From NCBI RefSeq assembly GCF_000425305.1, contig NZ_AUDE01000006.1, forward strand, positions 1-64,000: a stretch of 64,000 nt of DNA, written 5' to 3'. The position numbers and the translations under genes were made by a program. Of the stretch, positions 16,489-25,717 are shown piece after piece. Each line of letters opens with the position of its first letter. Position 1 is the first letter of the stretch. Origin of the DNA: Psychroserpens burtonensis DSM 12212 (lineage in GTDB: Bacteria > Bacteroidota > Bacteroidia > Flavobacteriales > Flavobacteriaceae). Under the pieces are notes generated by a model. That model was given only the letters and a program-made list of their open reading frames with translations, had not been told where the DNA came from and did no database searches.

Positions 16489-17610
16489 ATGAAAACGACA
16501 TTACATTACCGTATAGTATTAGTGAGTTTGTTATTTACCAGTATTTTAACATCTGCACATGCATTTCAAAAAAACAAAGATAAATTTGTTGTTGTATTGG
16601 ATGCAGGTCATGGTGGTCATGATTCTGGTAACCTAGGAAATGGACATAGAGAAAAAGATATTGCATTAAATATTGTCCTTCATGTTGGTCAGGAGCTTGA
16701 AAAAAACAAGGATATTAAAGTTATTTATACTAGGGATAAAGATGTTTTTGTAACCTTAAGAGGACGAGCAAAAATCGCGAATGATGCAGATGCAGATCTA
16801 TTTGTCTCGGTGCATTGTAATGCACATCATTCTCAGGCCTCAGGAACTGAAACGTTTGTATTAGGTGTAGCAAATACCAAACGTAATATGGAAATTGCAA
16901 AAAAGGAGAATGAAGTTATTTTTCTTGAAGCAGATTACGAGAAACACTATGAAGGTTTTGATCCAAACTCACCAGAATCCCTTATTACTCTAAGTTTTCT
17001 TCAAGAGGAGTATACCGAGAATAGTATCAAACTAGCCAGAATGGTTGAGGATAATTTTGAGCAAGGTCTCAAGCGTAAAAGTAGAGGTTTGAAACAAGCG
17101 AGTTTATGGGTTTTGCATAATACGTATATGCCAAGTGTCCTTATAGAGGTGGGCTTTTTGACTAATAAAGGAGAAGGTGAATTCTTAAATACCAAGACAG
17201 GTCAAACAAAAATGGGGTCGGGTATAAAAAAAGCAATATTAGGATACAAGACGTATATAGAGCAAAATGTAGGAGAAGATATTTATAAAGGAACCAAAGT
17301 AGGCAACAATAATATGGAGTCAAGCGGTGAGCCGCAAATTATAGAAAATGTCGTGTTTAAGGTTCAAATTGCAGCCAGTTCTAGAGAAATAGCGCCTAAG
17401 TCTTATAATTTTAAAGGCTTATCAGGTATTACTAGAGAAAAAGTAGGTGAAATTTATAAGTATTATCATGGTGCTACTTCAGATTATAATAGGGTAAAGC
17501 AACTACAGTCGAATGCAGTATCTAAAGGTTATAAAGACTGCTTTGTTGTGGCTTATAAGGATGGAAATAAAACAGATGTTTCCGAAGCAATAAAACCAGC
17601 ATCTAATTAG
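16489..17610 (+). CDS. N-acetylmuramoyl-L-alanine amidase (AmiC-type) with SPOR-like C-terminus
   Basis: The 373-residue protein has a signal peptide (1-25, ending AHAF). The Amidase_3 zinc site is visible: VVLDAGHGGHDSG (His41), Glu55 in GHREKDIALN, FVSVHCNAHH (His109) and the catalytic Glu in LIEVGFLTNKGEGEF (about 220). It cleaves the amide bond between MurNAc and the stem peptide during cell separation. The last 90 residues (VVFKVQIAASSREI, then YYHGATSDYNRVKQLQ, GYKDCFVVAY) look like a SPOR-type peptidoglycan-binding domain that would direct it to denuded septal glycan. It heads a plus-strand run with the MCE gene. Confidence 0.9.
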   Translation: MKTTLHYRIVLVSLLFTSILTSAHAFQKNKDKFVVVLDAGHGGHDSGNLGNGHREKDIALNIVLHVGQELEKNKDIKVIYTRDKDVFVTLRGRAKIANDADADLFVSVHCNAHHSQASGTETFVLGVANTKRNMEIAKKENEVIFLEADYEKHYEGFDPNSPESLITLSFLQEEYTENSIKLARMVEDNFEQGLKRKSRGLKQASLWVLHNTYMPSVLIEVGFLTNKGEGEFLNTKTGQTKMGSGIKKAILGYKTYIEQNVGEDIYKGTKVGNNNMESSGEPQIIENVVFKVQIAASSREIAPKSYNFKGLSGITREKVGEIYKYYHGATSDYNRVKQLQSNAVSKGYKDCFVVAYKDGNKTDVSEAIKPASN

Positions 17611-17657
17611 AAATATTGTTTATCTTTAATTAGAAACATTTTTTATATAATTATTGT

Positions 17658-17665
17658 TAATTTTG
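17658..17665 (+). promoter_or_regulatory. candidate -7 element for the MCE gene
   Basis: TAATTTTG matches TAnnTTTG, 22 bases before the TTG start of the MCE gene. No TTG lies at the usual spacing upstream, so this is a half match. Confidence 0.3.
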
Positions 17666-17687
17666 TTGTAACCCAAAAATGTAAAAA

Positions 17688-18641
17688 TTGAAAATTTCAA
17701 GAGAAATAAAAGCAGCCATACTTGTACTTTCAGGTATTTTGTTAATGGTTTTTTTAATCAACTATCTCAATGGTAAAAATCTATTTGAAAATGATGATAC
17801 CTATTACACTGAGTTTGATTATAATGCCCTAACAAAAGCATCGCCAGTTACTGTAAAAGGTAATAATGTAGGTAAGATACAAGAGATTATCTATGATTTC
17901 AGTACTGGTAAAACAAGAGTTTCTTTTACAATAGACGATCAATTAAATTTCTCTAAGCAATCTAAGATTAGACTTTATAAAACAGGTTTAATGGGGGGTA
18001 ACGCACTCGCCATTGTTGTAAGTAATTATGGAGAACCAGCAAAACCGGGAGATTATATCGCCTCTGAAGTCGAAGAAGATTTAGTGTCTAGTTTAACGAC
18101 TAGCTTTTCTGATGTGAGTGACAACCTAGACTCAACATTATCATCAGCAGATTCACTTTTAGTAAGTCTTAATGGTTTGGTTCGTGATGAATCTGATAAT
18201 GGAATTAAAAGTGCTATAGCAGAGTTAAATGCCACTATGAAATCTTTTAAATCGGTGTCTTACTCTGTAAATTCTTTGGTTAAAGAAAACGATGAAAAGT
18301 TGAGCTCGATACTTAGTAATTTTGATGCTGTAACTAAAGATTTAGCAATAATAACAAACGATTTAAAGGACGTGAAGTTGTCTAAAACGGTTGCAAACCT
18401 TGATAACACACTAACAACTGTCAATACTTTAATGGCGAGTATAGAGAATGGAGAAGGCTCTATTGGCAAGCTTTTAAAGGACGAAGGTTTGTATCAAAAT
18501 CTGGAAGGAGCTGCATTACAGATGAATCAGTTGCTAGAAGATATGAAATTAAATCCTAAGCGTTATGTTCACTTTTCCCTATTTGGAAAGAAAGCTAAAC
18601 GTTATGATGCTGACGGAAACGAGATAGAAGATAAAGATTAA
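17688..18641 (+). CDS. MlaD/MCE-domain lipid-transport protein
   Basis: In this 317-residue protein the start is TTG; the only nearby ATG (17679) is followed at once by a stop. One N-terminal transmembrane helix (about 9-25) precedes an MCE domain: YTEFDYNALTKASPVTVKGN, then NVGKIQEIIYD and IRLYKTGLMGGNALAIV (about 37-120). A long helical region with hydrophobic heptads (130-270) follows. MlaD-like proteins form hexameric rings that move phospholipids between the two membranes. No MlaE/MlaF partners are in this window. It is 77 bases after the amidase and 15 before the Fe-S membrane protein. Confidence 0.88.
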   Translation: MKISREIKAAILVLSGILLMVFLINYLNGKNLFENDDTYYTEFDYNALTKASPVTVKGNNVGKIQEIIYDFSTGKTRVSFTIDDQLNFSKQSKIRLYKTGLMGGNALAIVVSNYGEPAKPGDYIASEVEEDLVSSLTTSFSDVSDNLDSTLSSADSLLVSLNGLVRDESDNGIKSAIAELNATMKSFKSVSYSVNSLVKENDEKLSSILSNFDAVTKDLAIITNDLKDVKLSKTVANLDNTLTTVNTLMASIENGEGSIGKLLKDEGLYQNLEGAALQMNQLLEDMKLNPKRYVHFSLFGKKAKRYDADGNEIEDKD

Positions 18642-18656
18642 TAAATCAACCACAAT

Positions 18657-19985
18657 ATGAGTATTTTACCACAAGTCATATTTGCAATAGTGTTTTTTAT
18701 AGGTATTGGATATTTCGCCAATAGCGTTATAAAAATAGCACGTAATATTAAATTAGGTCAAGATGTTGATACTAGTGATAATAAGCCTCAACGTTGGAAA
18801 AACATGGCTAGAATAGCCTTAGGCCAGAGTAAAATGGTGACGCGACCAATTGCTGGTTTTCTTCATATCATTGTTTATGTAGGGTTTGTAGTTATTAATA
18901 TTGAAGTTCTAGAAATCATAATAGATGGTTTCACAGGTCAACATCGTATTTTTTCTCCTGCAGGTGATATTTATAACATCTTAATTGGTTCTTTTGAATT
19001 ACTTGCATTTGCAGTACTTGTAGCTGTAATCATCTTTTGGATAAGACGAAATGTTATAAAACTCAAACGTTTTATGAGTTCAGAAATGAAAGGCTGGCCA
19101 AAGAGCGATGGTAATATTATATTATATTTTGAAGTGGTATTGATGTGTTTGTTCTTAACAATGAATGGTACTGATTTACAATTACAACTTAATGGAGCAG
19201 AAGGATATCATACCGCTGGATCGTTCCCAATTAGTCAATGGCTATTACCTCTTTTTGATGGTCTATCAAATGCAACATTAATAATAATAGAAAGAACCGC
19301 ATGGTGGTTGCACATTATAGGGATTTTAGTTTTCTTAAATTACTTGTATTTTTCTAAGCACTTACATATCTTATTGGCATTTCCAAATACTTTCTATGGT
19401 AATTTAAAACCAAAAGGTCAATTTGATAATTTAGAAGCAGTGACTAACGAAGTTAAGATGATGATGGATCCAGATGCAGATCCTTTTGCAGCTGCCCCAG
19501 AAGGAGAAGAAGATGCTGTTCCTGCAAAATTTGGAGCTAGTGATGTGCAAGATTTAAGTTGGGTTAATTTATTAAATGCCTATACCTGTACAGAGTGTGG
19601 TCGCTGTACTGACGAATGTCCAGCTAATCAAACTGGTAAAAAATTATCGCCTCGAAAAATCATGATGGACACGCGTGATCGTCTTGTTGAAGTAGGTAAA
19701 AATATAGATGCTAATAAAGGTGAATTTGTAGATGATGGTAAGCAACTTTTAGGAGATTATATTACAAATGAAGAACTTTGGGCTTGTACTAGTTGTAATG
19801 CTTGTGTAGAAGCTTGTCCTGTGAGTATAGATCCTTTGAATATCATTATGCAAATGCGTCAATACTTGGTTATGGAACAAAGTGCTGCGCCAATGGAGCT
19901 CAATAATATGATGACCAATATTGAAAATAATGGTGCGCCTTGGCCTTACAATCAGATGGACCGTTTAAATTGGAAAGATGAATAA
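18657..19985 (+). CDS. membrane-bound 4Fe-4S dicluster protein (HdrC/NarI-like fusion)
   Basis: The 442-residue protein has about five or six transmembrane helices in residues 1-250, resembling a NarI/HdrE-type haem-binding membrane module. A cytoplasmic ferredoxin-type region has two clusters: CTECGRCTDECP (about 311-322) and CTSCNACVEACP (about 377-388). It is probably an electron carrier between the quinone pool and a soluble disulfide or flavin partner. The gene for a CCG-domain protein (20405) of the HdrB/LutA class follows shortly, and the two likely form one complex. The substrate is unknown in Bacteroidota. Confidence 0.87.
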   Translation: MSILPQVIFAIVFFIGIGYFANSVIKIARNIKLGQDVDTSDNKPQRWKNMARIALGQSKMVTRPIAGFLHIIVYVGFVVINIEVLEIIIDGFTGQHRIFSPAGDIYNILIGSFELLAFAVLVAVIIFWIRRNVIKLKRFMSSEMKGWPKSDGNIILYFEVVLMCLFLTMNGTDLQLQLNGAEGYHTAGSFPISQWLLPLFDGLSNATLIIIERTAWWLHIIGILVFLNYLYFSKHLHILLAFPNTFYGNLKPKGQFDNLEAVTNEVKMMMDPDADPFAAAPEGEEDAVPAKFGASDVQDLSWVNLLNAYTCTECGRCTDECPANQTGKKLSPRKIMMDTRDRLVEVGKNIDANKGEFVDDGKQLLGDYITNEELWACTSCNACVEACPVSIDPLNIIMQMRQYLVMEQSAAPMELNNMMTNIENNGAPWPYNQMDRLNWKDE

Positions 19986-20327
19986 ATGAGCTGTTTTCTT
20001 TGGAAATATCAACTTTTATGCACGTTAGGCTTTTTAATAAGTTATAGTTTTTTGGGAGCGCAATCTTATAAAAAAGATTCGTTACAAATTAAATCATATA
20101 CGCTTATAGAATATCGTCGCAGTGAAGTTAAAAGCGTCAAGTTATTAAGAGTAATCTGTGATTATTGTACAGATATTCAAAAAGAAGTCATAGGTATTGA
20201 AGCAACAAGAAGAGCTGAAAGCGAGAGCTATGAACCAAAAAATAGATTAAAAGAAGGCGATAAAAAACTCGCTATTTATATAAGAATTGCTAAGAAAGAT
20301 TTTGCAGCAATTAAAGAAGATGAATAA
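19986..20327 (+). CDS. small exported protein of unknown function
   Basis: The 113-residue product has a signal peptide (residues 1-25, ending FLGAQ). The mature part is mainly charged, with one CxxC-like pair (VICDYCTDI) and a basic/acidic tail. I recognise no family. The ATG follows the stop codon of the Fe-S membrane gene without any gap (TAAATG), so it is translationally coupled. It separates the two Fe-S genes. A role in maturation or anchoring of that complex is possible but not shown. Confidence 0.65.
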   Translation: MSCFLWKYQLLCTLGFLISYSFLGAQSYKKDSLQIKSYTLIEYRRSEVKSVKLLRVICDYCTDIQKEVIGIEATRRAESESYEPKNRLKEGDKKLAIYIRIAKKDFAAIKEDE

Positions 20328-20404
20328 TAAATTTAATTACAATAGTTTCCTTTAAAAAAAAAACCGAAAGTAGTGTTGTTAAATAAGAAAATAAAAATAT
20401 AATT

Positions 20405-21196
20405 ATGAGCGAATTACTCAAAGTGCCAACTATGGCAGAATTTATGGCAGCTGGTAAAAAACCTGAAGTATTATTCTGGGTAGGTTGCGCAGGTAGCTTT
20501 GATGACAGAGCAAAAAAAATCACAAAAGCATTCGTAAAAATACTTAATAAAGCGAATGTAGAATTTGCAGTGCTCGGCACAGAAGAAAGCTGTACAGGTG
20601 ATCCTGCAAAGCGTTCTGGAAATGAGTTTTTATTTCAAATGCAAGCCGTTACCAATATTGAGGTCATGAACGCTTATGAAATAAAGAAGATTGTTACTGC
20701 TTGTCCACATTGTTTTAATACCATCAAAAATGAATATCCAGGATTAGGTGGTAATTATGAAGTGATGCACCACACTCAATTTCTAAAGTCATTATTGACT
20801 GAAGGTCGCCTTACTATAGAAGGCGGTCAATATAAAGGCAAACGAATTACATTTCATGACCCGTGTTATTTAGGACGTGCAAATGACGTTTATGAAGCGC
20901 CAAGAGATTTAATTAGAAAATTGGATGCTGAGCTTGTAGAAATGAAAAGCTGTAAATCTAGAGGTTTATGCTGTGGAGCAGGAGGAGCACAAATGTTTAA
21001 AGATGCAGAGCCCGGAAATAAAGAAGTTAACATCGAAAGAACAGAGCAAGCTTTAGACGTAAAACCAGAAATTATTGCTGCTGGTTGTCCTTTTTGTAAT
21101 ACGATGATGACAGACGGTGTTAAAAACAAGGAGAAAGAAGGAGATATTCAAGTTATGGATATTGCAGAATTGATTGCAAACGCTCAAGATTTATAA
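20405..21196 (+). CDS. (Fe-S)-binding CCG-domain protein (HdrB/LutA-like)
   Basis: The 263-residue soluble protein has two cysteine-rich CCG domains. The first includes FWVGCAGSFDDR (about 20-31), ESCTGDPAKRSG and CPHCFNTIKNEY. The second includes HDPCYLGRAND (about 150) and SRGLCCGAGGAQMF (about 185-198) with a later CPFCNTMM. CCG domains bind an unusual 4Fe-4S cluster in heterodisulfide reductase B. With the membrane Fe-S protein at 18657 it probably makes a quinone-linked oxidoreductase; the substrate is unknown. It is followed after one base by a small membrane protein gene. Confidence 0.88.
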   Translation: MSELLKVPTMAEFMAAGKKPEVLFWVGCAGSFDDRAKKITKAFVKILNKANVEFAVLGTEESCTGDPAKRSGNEFLFQMQAVTNIEVMNAYEIKKIVTACPHCFNTIKNEYPGLGGNYEVMHHTQFLKSLLTEGRLTIEGGQYKGKRITFHDPCYLGRANDVYEAPRDLIRKLDAELVEMKSCKSRGLCCGAGGAQMFKDAEPGNKEVNIERTEQALDVKPEIIAAGCPFCNTMMTDGVKNKEKEGDIQVMDIAELIANAQDL

Positions 21197-21197
21197 A

Positions 21198-21398
21198 ATG
21201 CCAGAAATAAACAAAAAAAGAATTCTTACTGCAGGTCTCGTTGGAGGTACTATATTTTCAATAGTAGTCGCCCTATTTGATTACTTTTTTGGAAGAGGGT
21301 TTTCCTGGTCAAGAGTTCTATTTTACTTTATTTTTGGTCTGATTATGTATAGCTTTTTAACCTATAGAAATTTTAAAAAGCATAATAAAAAGCCATAA
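21198..21398 (+). CDS. small two-helix membrane protein
   Basis: The 66-residue protein has two predicted transmembrane helices (about 10-30 and 36-54) and a basic tail (KKHNKKP). The ATG at 21198 sits one base after the TAA of the Fe-S gene. An earlier in-frame ATG would overlap that gene and is less likely. No family is recognised. After its stop a +1 frame is open to 21508 (HLKEDNFYDLSESSYVKKKV, then MTYIEVVQN), which looks protein-like. It could be the end of a longer ancestral product or a decayed neighbour. Confidence 0.65.
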   Translation: MPEINKKRILTAGLVGGTIFSIVVALFDYFFGRGFSWSRVLFYFIFGLIMYSFLTYRNFKKHNKKP

Positions 21399-21513
21399 TA
21401 ATAAAAATCACTTAAAAGAAGACAACTTCTATGATTTAAGTGAGAGTAGCTATGTAAAGAAGAAAGTAATGACCTATATTGAAGTAGTACAGAACTAAAA
21501 TTAAATCTATACA

Positions 21514-22029
21514 ATGTTCATAAACCAACAAATTGAGATTAATAACCTTCCTGAGATCTCGTCTGTTGAACTCAAGCCCATCTCAAAAAACTATTTTAAG
21601 ATTATAATTTTAAATAAAGCGGTCCTTTATGCAATAGTCATCGGTCTATTAATTACTGGCAAATTCAAAATACAAGAAGAAGCGTTCCAAGATAATTTTA
21701 TCTACATTGTTGGTCTGGTTATAATTGGGTGTCTATTGAATTTTATTTTATCCCTTTTAGCCTTTAAGAAAAGAAAATATGCTATCAGAGATAAAGACGT
21801 TATTTATTCTAAAGGACTTCTTGTTAATTCTATTACTACTGTGCCAATATCTAGAATTCAACATATAGAAGAATCTCGCAGTTGGTTGGCACGAAAGTTA
21901 AACCTCGCAACCTTAAAAATTTTCACAGCAGGAGAATCTGGTAGTGATTTAAAAATTGATGGTTTACCACTTGAAGAAGCGAGAAAAATAAATGATTTTT
22001 TAAGTACTCGAGTGAATGAAAGCATCTGA
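21514..22029 (+). CDS. PH-domain membrane protein (YdbS-like)
   Basis: In this 171-residue protein two transmembrane helices (about 32-50 and 63-82) are followed by one bacterial PH domain (bPH2). The domain has the typical KRKYAIRDKDVIYSKGLLVN strand pair, VPISRIQHIEESRSWLARKL, and a C-terminal LPLEEARKINDFL helix. It overlaps the next PH-domain gene by 14 bases. Paired genes of one-domain and three-domain PH proteins are known from many bacteria; their function is not established. Confidence 0.88.
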   Translation: MFINQQIEINNLPEISSVELKPISKNYFKIIILNKAVLYAIVIGLLITGKFKIQEEAFQDNFIYIVGLVIIGCLLNFILSLLAFKKRKYAIRDKDVIYSKGLLVNSITTVPISRIQHIEESRSWLARKLNLATLKIFTAGESGSDLKIDGLPLEEARKINDFLSTRVNESI

Positions 22030-23509
22030 TTTCTCAAAACCAATTAGGCAATCATCAAAAGGTATTATCATCATATTTGCATTTAATGCTTATAATTTTG
22101 TACGCCGTTTTTTTGTCTTGTTTATTGCTTTTGGAATCTCACTAACAAAGAAAAAAACATTTGCCCATGTTACACCTACAGTAATTTTCTTGGTTATTAT
22201 AGGTATCCTTATTGTATTGCTTGTTTTAGCAATACTTAAGTATTTAAATTTTAAATTTTATTTAAGTAAGGATGACTTTCACTTATCTACCGGAATCATA
22301 AATAAGGATAATACAATTATTTCAAAGTCAAAAATTCAAAACGTCTACATCAAACAGAATTTTTTGCAGCAGATCATCAACGTGGTATCCTTAAATATAG
22401 AAACAGCGGGTGACAACAAATCTGAAATCTCTATAAAAGCATTAGATAAACCCACAGCTTTAAAATTAAAGAAAGAACTATTTACAAAATCAAATAGTAC
22501 AGAAACACTAACAGATGTGGTCGAATCTAGAAACGTTTTCTTTCGAGTATCATTAAAACGTCTTTTTTTAGAAGGAATTTCTCAAAATCATCTGCGCAGT
22601 TTTCTTATCATCACCTCTTTTGTTTTTGGTTTATATTATGAATTTAAAGATTATTTTCGAGATTTAAAACTCAAACAAGGTCTAGAGGAGCTCATTCATT
22701 TAGATAAAGAAAGTCTTCTAAATATTATAATAATTAATACTGTATTTATTCTTGTCGCAATACTCATTTCTCTACTATTTTCGGTTCTTAAAACCGTAGT
22801 AACTAATTTTAATTTAGAAGTTGTAGAAAACCAAAAAACTATTGAGATTAATAAAGGCCTATTTAATAAAGTATCACTGAGTTTAACACCAAGTAGAATT
22901 CAAAATATAGTTATAAAAACAAATCGTATCAAACGCTATTTTGATTTACATACACTCTCTGTTAAACAAGCTATGGTGACTGTTAAGCAGCGAAAAAACT
23001 TTGTTATCATTGCCTTAGAAAAAGAGCAATTAAAACATTTAGTTGATAAGCTATTAGTTAATTATACGAGTGCTATTGAGAGATCAAACCCAAAAGGGTA
23101 TTATAAACGTATCTTGGCCTTAAACATGTTCGCCTTAGCATTAATTATCAATGTTCCTGGGTTTATTCTCTTCGGAAATATAATGTGGTATATCAATATC
23201 GCGTTGGTATTATTTTCAGTTTTATACGTGACAGTAACTTACAGAAAAGCTTTTTATAAAATTGATGACCAATTCCTAACCATAGGAAGCGGATTTATAG
23301 ACACCACTACTAACATTTTAGAAATTCATAAAATTCAAGCGGTCAAATTAAAACAAACCATCTTTCAAAAACGCATACAAATTTCATCTGTAATTATATC
23401 GACAGCCTCTAAATCTGTTAAAATACCATATGTTTCAGAAACTGAAGCAAAATCAATTTATGATTACTTATTATTTAAGGTGGAATCACAGAATAGAGAT
23501 TGGATGTAA
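22016..23509 (+). CDS. multi-PH-domain membrane protein (YdbT-like)
   Basis: The 497-residue protein has about six transmembrane helices in three pairs, each followed by a bPH2 domain. Repeated sequence marks are FHLSTGIINKDNTIISKSKI with QNVYIKQNFLQQI, then IEINKGLFNKVSLSLTPSRI, then LTIGSGFIDTTTNILEIHKI. Each of the three ends in an I-x-I-A/S-T or T-V-K-type strand. The partner is the YdbS-like protein, whose gene overlaps it by 14 bases, so a complex is likely. The role is unknown. Confidence 0.88.
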   Translation: MKASDFSKPIRQSSKGIIIIFAFNAYNFVRRFFVLFIAFGISLTKKKTFAHVTPTVIFLVIIGILIVLLVLAILKYLNFKFYLSKDDFHLSTGIINKDNTIISKSKIQNVYIKQNFLQQIINVVSLNIETAGDNKSEISIKALDKPTALKLKKELFTKSNSTETLTDVVESRNVFFRVSLKRLFLEGISQNHLRSFLIITSFVFGLYYEFKDYFRDLKLKQGLEELIHLDKESLLNIIIINTVFILVAILISLLFSVLKTVVTNFNLEVVENQKTIEINKGLFNKVSLSLTPSRIQNIVIKTNRIKRYFDLHTLSVKQAMVTVKQRKNFVIIALEKEQLKHLVDKLLVNYTSAIERSNPKGYYKRILALNMFALALIINVPGFILFGNIMWYINIALVLFSVLYVTVTYRKAFYKIDDQFLTIGSGFIDTTTNILEIHKIQAVKLKQTIFQKRIQISSVIISTASKSVKIPYVSETEAKSIYDYLLFKVESQNRDWM

Positions 23510-23654
23510 AATTGTATTTTTGTTTTCTGGAGCGAGAGAAACTTCCAACTTAAACTTAGGTTAATATAGGGTTGTTTAAATAGTCTGTCTTTTACAGCTA
23601 TTTTTACGGGTTTTGATTATTTCGTTAAGATATAAATACACAAAAGAATAAATT

Positions 23655-24140
23655 ATGCTAGTTGATTTTAATACACTTCCCGAGGAGTCTCGAGTTTGGA
23701 TTTATCAATCCAATAGATCATTTTCGGAAGAAGAGATTACAGAAATAAAAGAAAAACTAAATATCTTTATTGAGAATTGGACTGCTCATGGCAGCAATTT
23801 GCAATCGGGTTACACAATTGAATACAAGCGTTTTATAGTTATAGCTTTAAACCAAAGCATAAGCAATGCTACGGGTTGTAGTATCGATGCTTCTGTGCAT
23901 TTCATTCAGCAATTAGAAAAAGATTATAGTGTTAATTTGATGGACAAAATGAACGTGTCTTACAAGCAAGGTGAGTATGTCGCCCATAAAACATTACTAG
24001 ATTTTAAGAAAATGGCAAAAGAAAAAGCGGTTTCTAAAAACACAATTGTATTTAATAATATGGTCCATAATATTGCAGAGTTTAAAGAAAATTGGGAAGT
24101 TCCTGCAAGTGAAAGTTGGCATAGTAGATTTTTAAAATAA
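23655..24140 (+). CDS. conserved Bacteroidota protein of unknown function (often mislabelled ABC transporter ATPase)
   Basis: The 161-residue cytoplasmic protein begins MLVDFNTLPEESRVWIYQSN and contains FIENWTAHGSNLQSGYTIEY (about 43-62), ALNQSISNATGCSIDASVHF (about 74-93) and a C-terminal ESWHSRFL. No Walker A or signature motif is present, so the label ABC transporter ATPase that such proteins often carry is not supported by the sequence. Families of this type are widespread in Bacteroidota. It lies upstream of serB in the same direction. Confidence 0.75.
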   Translation: MLVDFNTLPEESRVWIYQSNRSFSEEEITEIKEKLNIFIENWTAHGSNLQSGYTIEYKRFIVIALNQSISNATGCSIDASVHFIQQLEKDYSVNLMDKMNVSYKQGEYVAHKTLLDFKKMAKEKAVSKNTIVFNNMVHNIAEFKENWEVPASESWHSRFLK

Positions 24141-24208
24141 ATACCTCTAAGCCATTAGGCATGAACAAAAATAAAGACGCTGTTTTAAAAGAATTAGAGG
24201 AGAATATC

Positions 24209-25432
24209 ATGTCAAATGAAATTTTCTTATTAAATATTTCGGGACAGGATAAACCAGGGTTAACGTCCAGCATAACTAGCGTTTTAGCACAGTATGATGC
24301 TAAGATATTGGATATCGGACAAGCAAATATTCACGACACATTATCTTTAGGAATTCTATTTGAAATTCAATCTGGAGCAAGCTCAGCTTCGGTGTTAAAG
24401 GATTTATTATTTAAATCTTATGAATTAGGTATTATTGCAAAGTTTAGTCCAATTACTTCAGAAAATTATGAAAGTTGGGTAAAACAACAAGGAAAAGATA
24501 AATACATTGTTACCATTTTAGGAGAAAAACTATCTGCCGAGCAAATTTCAGAAGTAACTAAAGTAATTTCTGAAATAAATTTAAATATTGACGCAATTAA
24601 ACGACTAACAGGACGTACATCCCTTATAAATAAGGAAGAATATCCTCACTCATCAATACAGTTATCTATTAGGGGTAAAATTAATTGTAAGGAAGAAGTG
24701 ACTAAAAAATTCATGCAAATCTCTAGAGACTTAGATGTCGATATTGCCTTTCAAGAAGATAATATTTATAGAAGAAATAGACGTTTAGTTTGTTTTGACA
24801 TGGATTCTACTCTTATTCAAGCTGAAGTTATTGATAGATTAGCAGAACTCGCAGGCGTTGGAGAAGAAGTAAAAGCAATTACAGAGTCTGCAATGCAAGG
24901 CGACATAGATTTTAATGAGAGTTTTAAACAACGTATGAAACTCTTAAAAGGCTTGAGTGAAGACGTACTTCATGAGGTCGCTGTAAATTTACCAATCACA
25001 AAAGGTGCTAAACGACTTATTGACACCCTAAAAAAATATGGATTCAAAACTGCAATTCTGTCGGGTGGTTTTACTTATTTTGGTCATTATCTACAACAAG
25101 AATTGGGTATGGATTACGTGTACGCTAATCAATTAGAAATTAAAGATGGTCTTCTAACAGGTGGTTATATTGGTGATATTGTAGATGGTAATAAAAAGGC
25201 TGAATACCTCAAAGAAATTGCAGATAAAGAAGGCATAAATATTAGCCAAACCATAGCTGTTGGTGATGGCGCCAATGATTTGCCTATGCTCAATCTAGCG
25301 GGATTAGGAATTGCATTTCACGCGAAGCCAAAGGTAAAGAATAGTGCACAAAGCTCAATCTCCAGCGTTGGATTAGATGGTGTGCTTTATCTACTAGGCT
25401 ATCATGATAGACATATAGATTTAATGGAATAA
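24209..25432 (+). CDS. serB: phosphoserine phosphatase SerB with N-terminal ACT domains
   Basis: SerB hydrolyses O-phosphoserine in the last step of serine synthesis. The N-terminal half has two ACT-type regulatory domains (NISGQDKPGLTSSITSVLAQ at the start; IVTILGEKLSAEQISEV near 85). The HAD phosphatase core follows: CFDMDSTL (nucleophile Asp near 195), ILSGGFTYFGHYLQ, and GDGANDLPML with the metal Asp. I chose the ATG at 24209 because MSNEIFLLNISGQDKPG matches the usual N-terminus of the family and a GGAG lies eight bases before it. An ATG at 24161 would add 16 residues. Confidence 0.9.
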   Translation: MSNEIFLLNISGQDKPGLTSSITSVLAQYDAKILDIGQANIHDTLSLGILFEIQSGASSASVLKDLLFKSYELGIIAKFSPITSENYESWVKQQGKDKYIVTILGEKLSAEQISEVTKVISEINLNIDAIKRLTGRTSLINKEEYPHSSIQLSIRGKINCKEEVTKKFMQISRDLDVDIAFQEDNIYRRNRRLVCFDMDSTLIQAEVIDRLAELAGVGEEVKAITESAMQGDIDFNESFKQRMKLLKGLSEDVLHEVAVNLPITKGAKRLIDTLKKYGFKTAILSGGFTYFGHYLQQELGMDYVYANQLEIKDGLLTGGYIGDIVDGNKKAEYLKEIADKEGINISQTIAVGDGANDLPMLNLAGLGIAFHAKPKVKNSAQSSISSVGLDGVLYLLGYHDRHIDLME

Positions 25433-25717
25433 AACCAATATATATTTAGGTTTCAGAGAATATAAAAGCGACCTAAGACACTCTTGAAAACATAGATAAG
25501 AACATTTTTTATGATTCTAATGATGCCACATTGAAGTCACAATCTGTTCGAAGTAAGATTAAGGCAGTATTTAAATAATACATAAAGGACCATTTTGTTT
25601 ACAAACTTCTTTATAAATCTATCACAAAGTCTTTTATACTTCATCACAAAAATACTATTTTGGCATAGTTTTTAGTTCTATCTATAATTAAGAACAACTC
25701 TCAAAGATCTTTATTTT

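Noticed and set aside
23655-24140. ABC transporter ATPase
   Set aside because: Walker A, Walker B and the LSGGQ signature are absent; only the customary name suggests it.
24161-24208. Upstream ATG extending SerB by 16 residues
   Set aside because: The added residues do not fit the family N-terminus, and the ATG at 24209 has a nearby GGAG.
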